A stretch of DNA of 46,856 nt from an uncultured Bacteroidales bacterium (GCA_902784675.1 CACZVR010000028.1:1-46856); one strand, 5' to 3'; positions 1 through 8,962 are shown, counted from the first letter of the stretch. Notes: generated by a model from the letters alone, not told the origin. Numbers and translations: made by a program.

Positions 1-58
1 CGACAAAATGCGATTGTGAACATTTATAGATGATTTTTAGGAATATTTTAGATGTTAG

Positions 59-92
59 TTGGCCATGGATTGGCAATTTATGGCTACATTTG
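59..92 (+). promoter_or_regulatory. Putative promoter of the TPR gene
   Basis: TACATTTG at 85-92 fits the Bacteroidota -7 consensus TAnnTTTG. A TTG at 59-61 could be the -33 box, but the 23-nt gap is longer than the usual 19-20. The start codon lies 88 nt downstream, leaving a long 5' leader. Confidence 0.45.
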
Positions 93-179
93 CAGTTAAT
101 AATAATGTGAAGCAAAAGTCATGCCCCGTTGACCTGGGCAATGATATCAAGAAGAATAATAACAAAGTAACAGCAAGAT

Positions 180-3100
180 ATGATTAAGATCAAGAAAGTC
201 ATGCTGTCAGCGCTTGTGGTAGCCCCTGCATTGGCCATGGGTCAGCCTGGCGTGATGAACAGTGAAGCCGCCGGCTACCTTGAGCGTGGCAGGCAGATGT
301 ATGAATCTCACAACTATGTGGGCGCCATCGATCAACTGGAGCACATGCGGCAACTTCCCAGTGACGCATCGATGCGTGAGCAAACGGACTACTACATCGC
401 CTTGAGCCGATTTGAACAAGGTGATGAGAGCAGTTTAGCGCTGCTGAACCGTTTCATCGAGCAATACCCCGCGTCTCCGCTGGCCATTGAGGCCCAGATG
501 AAGGTGGGCAACTTCTATTTCTACCGCGGACAATGGGAAAGCGCCCTGCTGAGCTATTCGCTCGTGCGCAACCGCGCGCTCGACCTGAACAGCGACGAGG
601 ACCTGGACTACCGCCGCGCGTACTGTAACTTGAGGTTGGGCAACTACCGCGAGGCCGAGCACCAGTACTATGAGCTGGAGCGCAGTCCCCGCTACCGCGG
701 CGCCATCGAGTTCTACAAAGCCTATATCGACTATGCCCAAGGCGATTACGCCACGGCACGCGAGAAATTCTCGAACATCCCGCAAAATTCCGAGCTGGGC
801 TATCAATCACAGTACTATATCACTCAAATTGACTTCAACAGGGCCAAATACCGTCAAGTCATCGAACAAGGCAAGGAGTTGCTTGCCGCCGAGCAGAACG
901 ACTACTTTGACGCTGAGCTCAACCGCCTGGTGGGCGAAAGTTACTACCATCTGGGTAATGACGTGGAGGCCAAGGCCTATCTGCGTCGCTACATGAACAA
1001 TCCCGAAGGCGATCCTTATCGCACAGCAGCCTACACGATGGGTGTGCTTGACTTCCGCGACGGCAACTATAATGCCGTGATTAACGACATGTTGCACGTC
1101 ATCGACGGCAGCGACGCTCTGGCACAAAGCGCCTACCTGTACATGGGTCAGGCCAAGCGCCAGAACAATGACATCAACGGCGCCAACATGGCATTCCAAC
1201 AGGCCGCCATGATGGACTGTGACCGCAACGTCAAGGAGACCGCCTTCTATAACTATGCCGTGGGCGTGAGCAAGGGCGCTCGCACACCGTTTGACAAGAG
1301 CATCGACCTGTTTGAGGACTTCCTGAACGAATATCCCAATTCGCGTTATAAAGACAACGTGGAAGGTTATCTGGTCGACGCTTACATGAACACGACCGAC
1401 TACCAGCGTGCACTGACGAGCATCAACCGCATCAAGAAACCCGGCGCCAAGGTTCTCAAGGCCAAACAGAATGTGCTTTACAACCTGGGTGTGCAGGCAC
1501 TGGCCAACAACCGCAACAAGGAGGCCGACAACTACTTCAAGCAGGCGATTGCGGTGGGCAACTACGACAACACGGCCCTCAACGAGAGCCGACTGTGGCT
1601 CGCCGAAACGCAGTATCGCGAGGGTAATTACAAGGAGGCTGCCAAGCAGCAGCAGGAGTATGTCAAGAGCATCAAGAAAACTGATGAGAATTATGGCCTG
1701 GCACAATATAACCTGGGTTACAGCTTGTTGAACCAGAATCGCTATACCGAAGCCAAGTCGGCATTCCAGAACGCGATTGCCAGCAAGCAGCTTTCAAGCG
1801 ATCTGGCTGCAAGCGCCTATCAGGGCATCGGTCAGGCACAGTACTATTTGAAGGACTTCAGTGGCGCCCAGGCATCCTACGACCAGGCATTGCGACTCGA
1901 TAAGAACACCAGCGGCGACTACTCGATGTATCAAAAGGGCATTATGATGGGACTGAGCCATCAGTATGCCGACGAGATTGCCCAGATGGACGCCCTCGTG
2001 GCTGCCTATCCCAAGAGCGATCTTGCTCCCCAGGCGTTGCTCGAAAAGGGTAATGCCCAGGCTCAGTTGGGCAAGAACAACGATGCGCTCGACACTTATG
2101 CCACGTTGCTCAAGAACTATCCTAAGAGCGTTGAGGCGCGCAAGGGTCTGTTGCAGACAGCACTCATCAATAAGGGTCTAGGCAAGGAGGATGACGCCAT
2201 CGAGGCCTACAAGAAGATCATCCGCCAGTATCCCACCAGCGATGAAGCTCAAGCTGCCGCCGAGGACCTGAAACTCATCTATGCCGACAACGGTCAGCTG
2301 GCAGAATTCAGCAAGTTCCTCGCCAGCGTTCCCAATGCGCCGAAGATTGACGTGAACGAGATGGAGCGCCTGAACTTTGAAGCCGCCGAGAAAGCCATCA
2401 TCGACACCAAACCCAACGCCGACAAGATGCGTCAATACCTCAAGAACTATCCCAAGGGCGCCTATACCGCCAAGGCACATTATCATATCGCGCGTTACCA
2501 CTACGGCAGGGGCGAGTATAATGACGCGATGGCAGCCATCGACGAGGCCCTCAAGGGGGGCGGAGATGCCTCCTACGCCCAGGACGCACTTGCCATGCGC
2601 AGCGACATTTATTCGCGCCAGGGCAACCACGAGGCAGCATTGAACAGCTACAAGGAGCTTGCGAGCCGCGCCACCAGTGACGACAACCGCACCCTGGCTC
2701 AGCTGGGCGCCCTGCGCGTCGCCAAGCAGATGGGAGACTGGAAGCAGGTTCAAGAAATCGCTACCACCCTGCTCGACCGCGGCGGTCTCACCGCCAAGGA
2801 AGAGAAAGAAGTGACCCTGGACCGCGGCTTGTCATACGCCCAGATGGGCAAGACCAAAGAAGCCGAGGCCGCATTCAGGGCCTTGGCACGCGATGCGAAC
2901 AGCGAGTACGGGGCTCAGGCCTCCTATGAGTTATCACGCATGCAATATGAGATGGGCAACTACAAGGGCGCCGAGCAGACCGTCAACGAGCTGATCAATG
3001 CCGGCACGCCCCACACCTACTGGCTTGCCAAGAGTTTCATCACCCTTGCCGACGCAAGCTACAAGCAAGGAGATGTGGCCCAGGCACGCGACTACCTGAA

Positions 3101-3251
3101 GAGTCTCAAAGACAGCTATCCCGGCAAGGAGAAGGAAATCTTTAACGAGATTGAGAGCCGCCTGAACAAGTGGAAGACCGACAAGTCCTCCTCGACGGGC
3201 AACTCCAGCACGGACAACAGCAAGAAGAAGAGCACCAAGAAAGGCAAGTAA
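180..3251 (+). CDS. Large periplasmic tetratricopeptide-repeat protein
   Basis: The 1023-residue protein has an N-terminal signal peptide (residues 1-22, hydrophobic core LSALVVAPALA, likely cleavage near AMG-Q). Degenerate TPR helical pairs then fill almost the whole chain, with recurring patterns such as YxxGxxxYxxGNYxEA and AxxAYQxIGQAQYYLKDF. The C-terminus is a low-complexity Lys/Ser/Asn tail. TPR solenoids are protein-docking scaffolds, so this is probably a periplasmic assembly or trafficking scaffold; no enzymatic motif is visible. An outer-membrane barrel gene follows after 39 nt with no terminator between, so the two are probably co-transcribed and may act together. Such giant TPR proteins are common in Bacteroidales, but their partner is mostly not established. 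Family call is secure; role is inference. Confidence 0.9.
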   Translation: MIKIKKVMLSALVVAPALAMGQPGVMNSEAAGYLERGRQMYESHNYVGAIDQLEHMRQLPSDASMREQTDYYIALSRFEQGDESSLALLNRFIEQYPASPLAIEAQMKVGNFYFYRGQWESALLSYSLVRNRALDLNSDEDLDYRRAYCNLRLGNYREAEHQYYELERSPRYRGAIEFYKAYIDYAQGDYATAREKFSNIPQNSELGYQSQYYITQIDFNRAKYRQVIEQGKELLAAEQNDYFDAELNRLVGESYYHLGNDVEAKAYLRRYMNNPEGDPYRTAAYTMGVLDFRDGNYNAVINDMLHVIDGSDALAQSAYLYMGQAKRQNNDINGANMAFQQAAMMDCDRNVKETAFYNYAVGVSKGARTPFDKSIDLFEDFLNEYPNSRYKDNVEGYLVDAYMNTTDYQRALTSINRIKKPGAKVLKAKQNVLYNLGVQALANNRNKEADNYFKQAIAVGNYDNTALNESRLWLAETQYREGNYKEAAKQQQEYVKSIKKTDENYGLAQYNLGYSLLNQNRYTEAKSAFQNAIASKQLSSDLAASAYQGIGQAQYYLKDFSGAQASYDQALRLDKNTSGDYSMYQKGIMMGLSHQYADEIAQMDALVAAYPKSDLAPQALLEKGNAQAQLGKNNDALDTYATLLKNYPKSVEARKGLLQTALINKGLGKEDDAIEAYKKIIRQYPTSDEAQAAAEDLKLIYADNGQLAEFSKFLASVPNAPKIDVNEMERLNFEAAEKAIIDTKPNADKMRQYLKNYPKGAYTAKAHYHIARYHYGRGEYNDAMAAIDEALKGGGDASYAQDALAMRSDIYSRQGNHEAALNSYKELASRATSDDNRTLAQLGALRVAKQMGDWKQVQEIATTLLDRGGLTAKEEKEVTLDRGLSYAQMGKTKEAEAAFRALARDANSEYGAQASYELSRMQYEMGNYKGAEQTVNELINAGTPHTYWLAKSFITLADASYKQGDVAQARDYLKSLKDSYPGKEKEIFNEIESRLNKWKTDKSSSTGNSSTDNSKKKSTKKGK

Positions 3252-3290
3252 CATCCCATCATCAACCTAGCATTACACATTTATATAATT

Positions 3291-5129
3291 ATGAAGAAGA
3301 GATATATAGTAGCCCTGTTGTTGACGGCGATGGCCATCAACGGGGTTCACGCTCAAGACAACACCAACCTGAACAAGGAAATCACGCTCGAGAAGGACAT
3401 CGCTCCGCTCGAGAAAAAGGCCGTCAAGAAGAACGAGCTGCCCAAGGTCAAGAAGCCGACGACAACGGGAGGAAAGACCCAATTGGGCTACAGCGACCTG
3501 ACATCGCCCATTGATGTGCAAACCACGATTCCCACGTTGCTCCCCTACGGCTACCGCACGGCGCACAACTTCAGCACCAAGCGCGGCTATCTGGACGTGG
3601 GTGCAGGCACGCAAGCCAACTTCAGGGTAGATTTTGGTTACCGCATCTTGAACGAGGAGCGCGAGAAACTGGGTGTATGGCTCAACCACAACAGCACATG
3701 GAACGGCAAGAACTCCAGCAAGGTCATCACCCTGGACGAGAACCGCAACAAGCAGAAGTTCAACGACAATGTCCTGGGTGTGGACTACAGCCGCGTCCTG
3801 GGCAAGGGCACCCTCTCGCTGGGCGCACAGGCTCACGTTGACATCTACAACTACTACGGCGGGTGGAACGTGCCCATCACAGAAACTCTTGATAACGACC
3901 AGATTGGCTATACCGTTAGACCCTATTGCGACTGGAACAGCGAGAAGCAGACCTTCTTTGACTTCAACCTGAACGCTGGTTGGAAGAGCCGTCTCATGTT
4001 GCGTGACAACCTGTTGAACTACAACGTGGGCTTACAGTATGGTCACGCTGCCTATGACAAGTCGTTCACCGACCTGTACAATCATGGTGCCCATGACAAC
4101 TGGGGTGTGCTCACCCTGGGCGGCAGCTATGACATCAATGAGCTCAACACGGCTGCAATGGTCATTAAGGGCGAATATCTGAGACGCGGCGCCAAGTCGA
4201 AGACCAACAGCGAACTTGACCTGTTTGACGAGGTGGGCCATATCGTCCTCTCCCCCACCTACACCATCCGTGGTGACATGTTCCGCCTGCAACTGGGTGT
4301 GAACGCGCACTTGAGTTTCAGCGACGGGGCATTCTTCCGCCTCTCGCCCAATGTGCGTTTCAACCTGGCACTGGTTGACGGTTTCTCATTCTATGCCAAC
4401 GCCCTGGGCGGCAAATCACTGGGTTATCGCGTACCCACCCACTATTACAACCATCGCTATGACTACCCGTTGCTCATGTACGGCAGCATCTTCACACCAC
4501 TGGATGCCGAAGCCGGTTTCAAAGTGGGTCCTTTCCAGGGTTTGAGCGGCAAACTGTCCTTTGGCTATGCTATTGTCAAGGATCAGCCCGGCATCTGCTA
4601 CAGGCCAATCAACAATGACATGGGACGTCTTGCCCTGATGACTGGCATGATGACCACCTATACCGTCATTGACGGCCGCGGCTATTGGCTGGGCGCCGAG
4701 TTGAACTACAAATACCGCTCGCTCATCGAGGCTACCGCCGGTTTCAAATATGCTCCTCATGACGATGAGTTCTTTGCCAACGACAAGCACTACAACAACT
4801 ACAAGCTGGGCGTGGATCGCGCTTCCACCGTGGGTAACCTGGACATCAAGGTGCATCCCTGGCATCCTCTGACCTTTGACGTGGGTCTGGAATACCGTGG
4901 CGGTCGCATGGCCTTGATCAGCAATATCGATGATGACCTCGGCGTGAGATACCACTTTGTTGACATGGATGATGTCATCAATCTGCATGCCGGCGCCAAC
5001 TACCGCCTGAACAATAGCACCAACTTGTGGCTGCAAGCTCACAACCTGCTGAACCGCCGCTATGACTTGCTGTACGGTCAAGGTGCACAACGCATCGGCG
5101 TCATGGCTGGTGTGTCGCTCACATTTTGA
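3291..5129 (+). CDS. Outer-membrane beta-barrel protein, TonB-receptor-like without plug
   Basis: This 612-residue protein has a signal peptide (residues 1-21, ending VHA-Q). A charged, Lys-rich stretch follows at about 24-60. The rest has the alternating aromatic/polar pattern of transmembrane beta strands and ends in GVSLTF, with the terminal Phe typical of outer-membrane barrels. I see no TonB-dependent receptor plug and no carboxypeptidase-like N-terminal domain, so it is shorter than ordinary TonB-dependent receptors. It lies 39 nt downstream of the large TPR gene and is followed by a strong terminator, giving a two-gene unit. It could be a TonB-receptor-like porin or an assembly factor working with the TPR scaffold. 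No substrate can be read from the sequence. Confidence 0.8.
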   Translation: MKKRYIVALLLTAMAINGVHAQDNTNLNKEITLEKDIAPLEKKAVKKNELPKVKKPTTTGGKTQLGYSDLTSPIDVQTTIPTLLPYGYRTAHNFSTKRGYLDVGAGTQANFRVDFGYRILNEEREKLGVWLNHNSTWNGKNSSKVITLDENRNKQKFNDNVLGVDYSRVLGKGTLSLGAQAHVDIYNYYGGWNVPITETLDNDQIGYTVRPYCDWNSEKQTFFDFNLNAGWKSRLMLRDNLLNYNVGLQYGHAAYDKSFTDLYNHGAHDNWGVLTLGGSYDINELNTAAMVIKGEYLRRGAKSKTNSELDLFDEVGHIVLSPTYTIRGDMFRLQLGVNAHLSFSDGAFFRLSPNVRFNLALVDGFSFYANALGGKSLGYRVPTHYYNHRYDYPLLMYGSIFTPLDAEAGFKVGPFQGLSGKLSFGYAIVKDQPGICYRPINNDMGRLALMTGMMTTYTVIDGRGYWLGAELNYKYRSLIEATAGFKYAPHDDEFFANDKHYNNYKLGVDRASTVGNLDIKVHPWHPLTFDVGLEYRGGRMALISNIDDDLGVRYHFVDMDDVINLHAGANYRLNNSTNLWLQAHNLLNRRYDLLYGQGAQRIGVMAGVSLTF

Positions 5130-5159
5130 CGAACGATAGTTAGAGAAATAATGAAACGA

Positions 5160-5192
5160 GTGCCGAGGGGATTTATCCTTCGGCACTTTTTT
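5160..5192 (+). terminator. Rho-independent terminator after the barrel gene
   Basis: GTGCCGAGGG pairs with CCTTCGGCAC (10 bp, one G-T wobble) and is followed by six T residues. It begins 30 nt after the stop codon at 5129. Confidence 0.85.
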
Positions 5193-5214
5193 ACGAGCAG
5201 CTGGCTCGTAAAAC
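5188..5214 (+). terminator. Second hairpin directly after the terminator
   Basis: TTTACGAGC and GCTCGTAAA form a 9-bp inverted repeat that starts in the T-tract of the previous terminator. It may be a backup terminator or an RNA-stabilising stem. There is no strong T-tract of its own. Confidence 0.35.
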
Positions 5215-5350
5215 TTTAACAATGGGCAGGCGGGCTGCGAAACGTGCTCAACACAATAAACTGTGCTTTGCACGGGAAATTAAAACAAATTATTGAATTA
5301 AGATTGTGGCCATGCTTGTGACCTGGTCGCTCCTGGGACATGGAAAAGAA

Positions 5351-5383
5351 AATATAGGCAGGAGTTGAAGTCCTGCCTATATT
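5351..5383 (-). terminator. Terminator of the C10 protease gene
   Basis: AATATAGGCAGGA and TCCTGCCTATATT form a perfect 13-bp stem with a 7-nt loop. On the minus strand it is followed by a T-rich tail (TTCTTTTCC), and it lies about 63 nt past the stop codon of the minus-strand protease gene. Confidence 0.7.
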
Positions 5384-5445
5384 TTAGCGCTCGGAATGGA
5401 AACTATTGCTATCGTCAATAGTTCTTTTTCGGCCAGATGACGGGA

Positions 5446-7824
5446 TTACCAAACATTGGTCAACAGATAATTGATCATCGCCGTCAGGTCATCCATCGAG
5501 ACAACATCATCGTTCATCTCGTTGCATGCAGCAGCAGCGGCATAGTTGATGGGCGAGCTACTGTCAAGCAAGTAGTTGATCAGAGCGGTCAAGTCATCCA
5601 TGTCAACATTGCCGTTACCATCCACGTCACCACGCTTGAAGGCAGGTACCTCGGGGAAGACGATGGTGTGGAACGAGATGTTCACAAGGTTGGTCTCGGC
5701 ACCGGCACTGTAATAGTAGGCCCTGGCAAAGTAGCGCCATCCGTCGACCACATTGTCCATATCGAACTGCACCGTGGTTGTAGCGCCAGGAGCCAATTCA
5801 ATGTATTGAACCTTGGACTGAACCGCGTTACCGTAGTTGGCATAGGTGTTCTTGAAAATTGTGAATGAGATGTCCTCGCGATAGGTCTGTGAGCCGTTGT
5901 TCGTGATGTTCAACAGCACGCTGAATTTATCGCTGTTGATGACACTGCCAGTTTCATTCAGCACCTGAGCCGTTCCCGACAGATTGGCAGCGGGCATCTC
6001 GGTGATGGTGAGTGTGCGCGTAGCGATGGGATTGCTGCCGTCCTCGTTGAACGAGAACTTGATGGTGTAGTTTCCTGCAGCAGTGGGCACGTAGCGGAAG
6101 TGGACATCACCTGTCTCACCGTTGCCGAGGCTCACTACTCCCGCCATTGTTGGAGTGGAAGTGGAACCAACGAACATGTAGAGCATGTTGCTGACCGACT
6201 CGCTATTATTGGTCATGTTGAGCGTGATATTCATCGGGCGATTCGGGTGCTTGTTGCCTTCCATCGTGATGCTGTTGACCGTGTAGTTGGGGGTGGCGGC
6301 TGAGCCATAGGCTGTGAACGTGCAGTTATAATTGTTAATTACGACCTCGATGTAATTATTCTCAGCGCCTGCACAGGGGTGCCAGGCGGCACCGACGCCA
6401 CGTTGTCTACAGATGGGCACAATGCGATAGGTGCCGCTGGTCATGCCAGCTCCGAAGCTAAGGGTTATATTTGAAAGCGTGTAGTAACGGCTTGGGGTAG
6501 AGGAATTGGAATAGGTGGTGTAGAGATTCTCGACACGATTACCGTTTTCATCATACAGTCCCCATCCAAAGTCCACGGCCATCACTGATGATGTGAGGTT
6601 ATAGAAACGGGCAGTCACAACAGCCGAGAAATCCTGGTTTGTAGTACTACGCGTACGAGTGAAAGAATCCAGCGTCTGATTCATCACAGTCATCATCACC
6701 TCGGAGGATGTACTATTTCCAGGTCTGATTCCCACGATGGCTGCATTATCAAAGATGTAACCATGGGCACCAGCGGCGCTTCCCGTACCTTGAAGTTGAG
6801 GGTTGAGGACATTGAGCAAGAAGTAACCGTTGCTCTGTGAGTTCCATCCCCAGTTGATGTGAAACAGGCCATCATTATCGCAACCGTCGCACACAAAGGC
6901 ATGGCCACCCGGAGATTTGCTGCCGCTGAAGATCACGGGGCGCGCCGCTTGAAGTTCGGCATAGATGGCGTCTTCCCATTCCTGGGTCGTGTAATTGCTG
7001 CGCTTGATCGCGTGCACACTGGGTTCATATCCAAAGTAGCTAGCAAAAGCAAGAGGAGTATAGGTCGTAGATGCACCAGACGAAGACTCCTTGAAATCCA
7101 TTTCCACCGACTGTGCGCAGTACAACATCAAGGTTGCCACAGCATTTGCGGCTTCGCTCAGGGTGTCATTGGTATAGTAATTGTTCTGCATCTTGTCCCA
7201 GCTAAAGTTCACTGGTGCCAATGCAGGCATGTTAATGTTCAAGCTCTCACTTGTGTAGGCCGGTATGGTCATTGTGGGAGCTGCGGGCCATTTCCAGTAA
7301 TACATCACCTGAGCCATCGCCGTGGCCACACATCCTGTCGAGGCATGCTTGGTGCCGACAAAGGGGAGTTTGATATTGTAGGGGTTACCTTGTGCCCAAT
7401 TCGAGGGGACCATCGGAGCGATGGCCGGGCGTGACATCACACCCTGACGGGGAGCAACACCCAGGTCCAAAGCTGCAATCTGCTCGACATAGCTATCCAG
7501 CATCTCGGCGAGTGCAGCGGGCACGTCATTAGCGTCAAAGGTGCCACAGTCACTGTAACCCAGGACGGCAGGTGCGCGGTCATCACCGGCAACGATGATG
7601 AAGCCACTGTCGGCACGCTTAACGTTAAACACATAGTAAGCCGGCTGTGAGGCATTCATCCTGGTGGTCTTCTTCACCATCTCCAAGCCAGCTGTCGACA
7701 TGGAATGCTTTGCGACGAATTCCCTAGCGACAGAAAGTGCCTGGCCCTCGCTGACCGGTCCTGCCCAAACAGCAGCGACAACGGTCAAACAGGCCATCAA
7801 AAATAAAGACAGTCTTTTTTGCAT
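5446..7824 (-). CDS. Secreted C10 (streptopain-like) cysteine protease with C-terminal dockerin-like repeats
   Basis: The 792-residue protein starts with a signal peptide (residues 1-21, VVAAVWA-G). A Spi/propeptide-like region follows at about 22-125 (AYYVFNVKRADSGFIIVAGDD). The peptidase C10 domain spans about 135-360, with the catalytic Cys165 in ASTGCVATAMAQVMYYWKWP and His308 in GGHAFVCDG, followed by FHINWGW at 321-327. The next ~370 residues look like Ig/CARDB-type beta domains. The C-terminus carries a dockerin-like F-hand pair: GDVDGNGNVDMDDLTALINYLL is well formed, while the second loop (CNEMNDDVVSMDD) has lost the canonical first Asp. The family degrades extracellular proteins and matures by propeptide removal. 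It is a single-gene unit between its own promoter and terminator. Confidence 0.92.
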   Translation of the reverse strand: MQKRLSLFLMACLTVVAAVWAGPVSEGQALSVAREFVAKHSMSTAGLEMVKKTTRMNASQPAYYVFNVKRADSGFIIVAGDDRAPAVLGYSDCGTFDANDVPAALAEMLDSYVEQIAALDLGVAPRQGVMSRPAIAPMVPSNWAQGNPYNIKLPFVGTKHASTGCVATAMAQVMYYWKWPAAPTMTIPAYTSESLNINMPALAPVNFSWDKMQNNYYTNDTLSEAANAVATLMLYCAQSVEMDFKESSSGASTTYTPLAFASYFGYEPSVHAIKRSNYTTQEWEDAIYAELQAARPVIFSGSKSPGGHAFVCDGCDNDGLFHINWGWNSQSNGYFLLNVLNPQLQGTGSAAGAHGYIFDNAAIVGIRPGNSTSSEVMMTVMNQTLDSFTRTRSTTNQDFSAVVTARFYNLTSSVMAVDFGWGLYDENGNRVENLYTTYSNSSTPSRYYTLSNITLSFGAGMTSGTYRIVPICRQRGVGAAWHPCAGAENNYIEVVINNYNCTFTAYGSAATPNYTVNSITMEGNKHPNRPMNITLNMTNNSESVSNMLYMFVGSTSTPTMAGVVSLGNGETGDVHFRYVPTAAGNYTIKFSFNEDGSNPIATRTLTITEMPAANLSGTAQVLNETGSVINSDKFSVLLNITNNGSQTYREDISFTIFKNTYANYGNAVQSKVQYIELAPGATTTVQFDMDNVVDGWRYFARAYYYSAGAETNLVNISFHTIVFPEVPAFKRGDVDGNGNVDMDDLTALINYLLDSSSPINYAAAAACNEMNDDVVSMDDLTAMINYLLTNVW

Positions 7825-7857
7825 GATTGTAATGATTTTAGGTTAAACAATTTTTTG

Positions 7858-7865
7858 CAAAGATA
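7858..7865 (-). promoter_or_regulatory. Putative -7 box of the C10 protease gene
   Basis: TATCTTTG on the minus strand matches TAnnTTTG 34 nt upstream of the protease start codon. No convincing -33 TTG was found at the usual distance. Confidence 0.5.
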
Positions 7866-7884
7866 ATGCTTTTCAAACAAAAAA

Positions 7885-7920
7885 ACGCTTTTCACGGCCA
7901 CATTCAACCATGAAAAGCGT
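7885..7920 (-). terminator. Terminator of the 136-residue unknown gene
   Basis: ACGCTTTTCA and TGAAAAGCGT form a perfect 10-bp stem with a 16-nt loop. On the minus strand it is followed by TTTTTTGTTT. It lies 27 nt past the stop of the gene ending at 7947. Confidence 0.75.
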
Positions 7921-7946
7921 AAAAGAATGAATCGGTGCAGATAGTG

Positions 7947-8357
7947 TCACGGGCGGGAGAGCAGGAGCAGGACGCGTGCACGGTTCATGCGCCAAGCCGT
8001 GCCATAGATGCTGTCCTCGTCGCCATAGAGAGACATGAGCGTGTAGTTGGCCAGGGTGGCAATGATAGCACTCTTGAGCTGGGCAGCGAGGGTGAGCAAC
8101 GGGCGATGCTCAACGGCGACGACAAGTGCAATGTTGCCGCTCGGGACGTTGAAATTGATGTTCTGCTCCTGCAGATAGCCGCTCATGCGCGCAAGCAGAT
8201 CATCCAGACCCTCGCGCACGCGACGGTCCAAAATGGGTTCATTACTCGGGTTCACGCCCCATGCGGTGGCGTTCTCGGCGGGATGCCAGACGCCCTCGGT
8301 GTAGATGGCTTGCTGGATCTCGTCCAAATCGATGGTGATTTCAAAACGGTAATTCAT
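7947..8357 (-). CDS. Conserved-looking protein of unknown function (136 aa)
   Basis: I do not recognise a named family. The protein is soluble, with no signal peptide or membrane helix. Its N-terminal part (MNYRFEITIDLDEIQQAIYT) looks like a beta strand and helix. A central region has the motif GVWHPAENATAWGVNPSNEP, and the C-terminal half is helical (LKSAIIATLANYTLMSLY, then GTAWRMNRARVLLLL). It follows the gene at 8404-8886 on the same strand; the 46-nt gap holds a heptamer array. A strong terminator closes the unit, so the two are probably co-transcribed. Small paired unknown genes like these often belong to prophage-like or mobile Bacteroidales regions, but no phage gene is adjacent, so that remains a guess. 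Confidence 0.7.
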   Translation of the reverse strand: MNYRFEITIDLDEIQQAIYTEGVWHPAENATAWGVNPSNEPILDRRVREGLDDLLARMSGYLQEQNINFNVPSGNIALVVAVEHRPLLTLAAQLKSAIIATLANYTLMSLYGDEDSIYGTAWRMNRARVLLLLSRP

Positions 8358-8361
8358 GGCT

Positions 8362-8403
8362 TTTTCAGTTTTCAGTTTTCGGTTTTCGGTTGGCAGTTGG
8401 GGG
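8362..8403. repeat. Heptamer-phased array, TTTTCAG type
   Basis: Six units in register: TTTTCAG, TTTTCAG, TTTTCGG, TTTTCGG, TTGGCAG, TTGGGGG. They fill the gap between two minus-strand genes. A core-like GCGAATGCG occurs at 8416-8424, inside the 3' end of the next gene, but I see no inverted second arm. Confidence 0.7.
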
Positions 8404-8886
8404 CTAGCGCAGGGAGCGAATGCGGGAGCGGGATTTGGGGCAGATCTTGGTCAATGCTGTGGCGGGCGAGATGAAAAAACGCGAGGCACGGCAATGCTCC
8501 AGCACATGCTCCAACGCTTGCTCAACACTCATTCCCTTGTCTTGCAGCCGGGCCACATGCGATGTGATCTCGTACCACATCTGCCGGCGCAAGCGTCGCT
8601 TGGGCAATGCTGCGTCATCGCCAGAGCGGAAGGTGCGCGCATTGGCGGCTTTCTTTTTCTCGGCTGCTAGCAGATGACACACGCAGCGATAGGCGCGATC
8701 CATGTCCACATGATAGTGTGGATGACCGTTGGCGATGGTGAATTCGGCCGCTTCACGACGGGCTTTGCTCATGGGCATGCCTTGCCCGAGGAACGCATCG
8801 AGCGTGGGGTTGAACAATGCCAGGAACTCTTTATCCCGTTGTTCGCAAAGGGCACGATGGCGGATTTCAGATTTAATGTTTTTCAT
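8404..8886 (-). CDS. Unknown protein with an internally duplicated motif (160 aa)
   Basis: I chose the start at 8886 (MKNIKSEIRHRALCEQ) rather than the upstream ATG at 8934. A well-formed promoter at 8932-8962 would otherwise overlap the coding region, and its transcript would begin near 8926. The product is a basic, soluble, mostly helical protein. Two segments resemble each other: HPHYHVDMDRAYRCVCHLL (about residues 71-89) and ASRFFISPATALTKI (about 135-150). Each has an aromatic-rich strand, then four or five residues, then an Ala-led helix. Similar repeat patterns occur in uncharacterised Bacteroidales proteins as I remember them; no function is known to me. The last residues (KSRSRIRSLR) are encoded next to a heptamer array and may have been added by it. 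Confidence 0.7.
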   Translation of the reverse strand: MKNIKSEIRHRALCEQRDKEFLALFNPTLDAFLGQGMPMSKARREAAEFTIANGHPHYHVDMDRAYRCVCHLLAAEKKKAANARTFRSGDDAALPKRRLRRQMWYEITSHVARLQDKGMSVEQALEHVLEHCRASRFFISPATALTKICPKSRSRIRSLR

Positions 8887-8931
8887 GGTAAAAAAATGGG
8901 ACAAAATGGTAAAACAATATTTTTGACGTTG

Positions 8932-8962
8932 CAAAATTACAACTTTCTTGGTGTTTTGTCAA
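8932..8962 (-). promoter_or_regulatory. Promoter of the 160-aa unknown gene
   Basis: On the minus strand, TATTGACA carries the -33 TTG (8962-8960) and TAATTTTG (8939-8932) is the -7 box. The gap is 20 nt, a close match to the Bacteroidota consensus. The predicted transcript starts about 40 nt before the ATG at 8886. Confidence 0.8.

Larger units (their letters stand above)
5130..5445. other. 316-bp intergenic region between convergent genes
   Basis: This gap separates the barrel gene (plus) from the C10 protease gene (minus). It holds a rho-independent terminator at 5160-5192, a second hairpin at 5188-5214, a perfect 13-bp hairpin at 5351-5383 and a small hairpin at 5401-5423. Between about 5215 and 5350 I see no promoter, no coding pattern and no RNA I recognise. 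Confidence 0.6.

Noticed and set aside
5222-5275. Short plus-strand frame in the 316-bp gap
   Set aside because: Only 17 codons, no ribosome-binding or promoter signal, no conserved-looking sequence.
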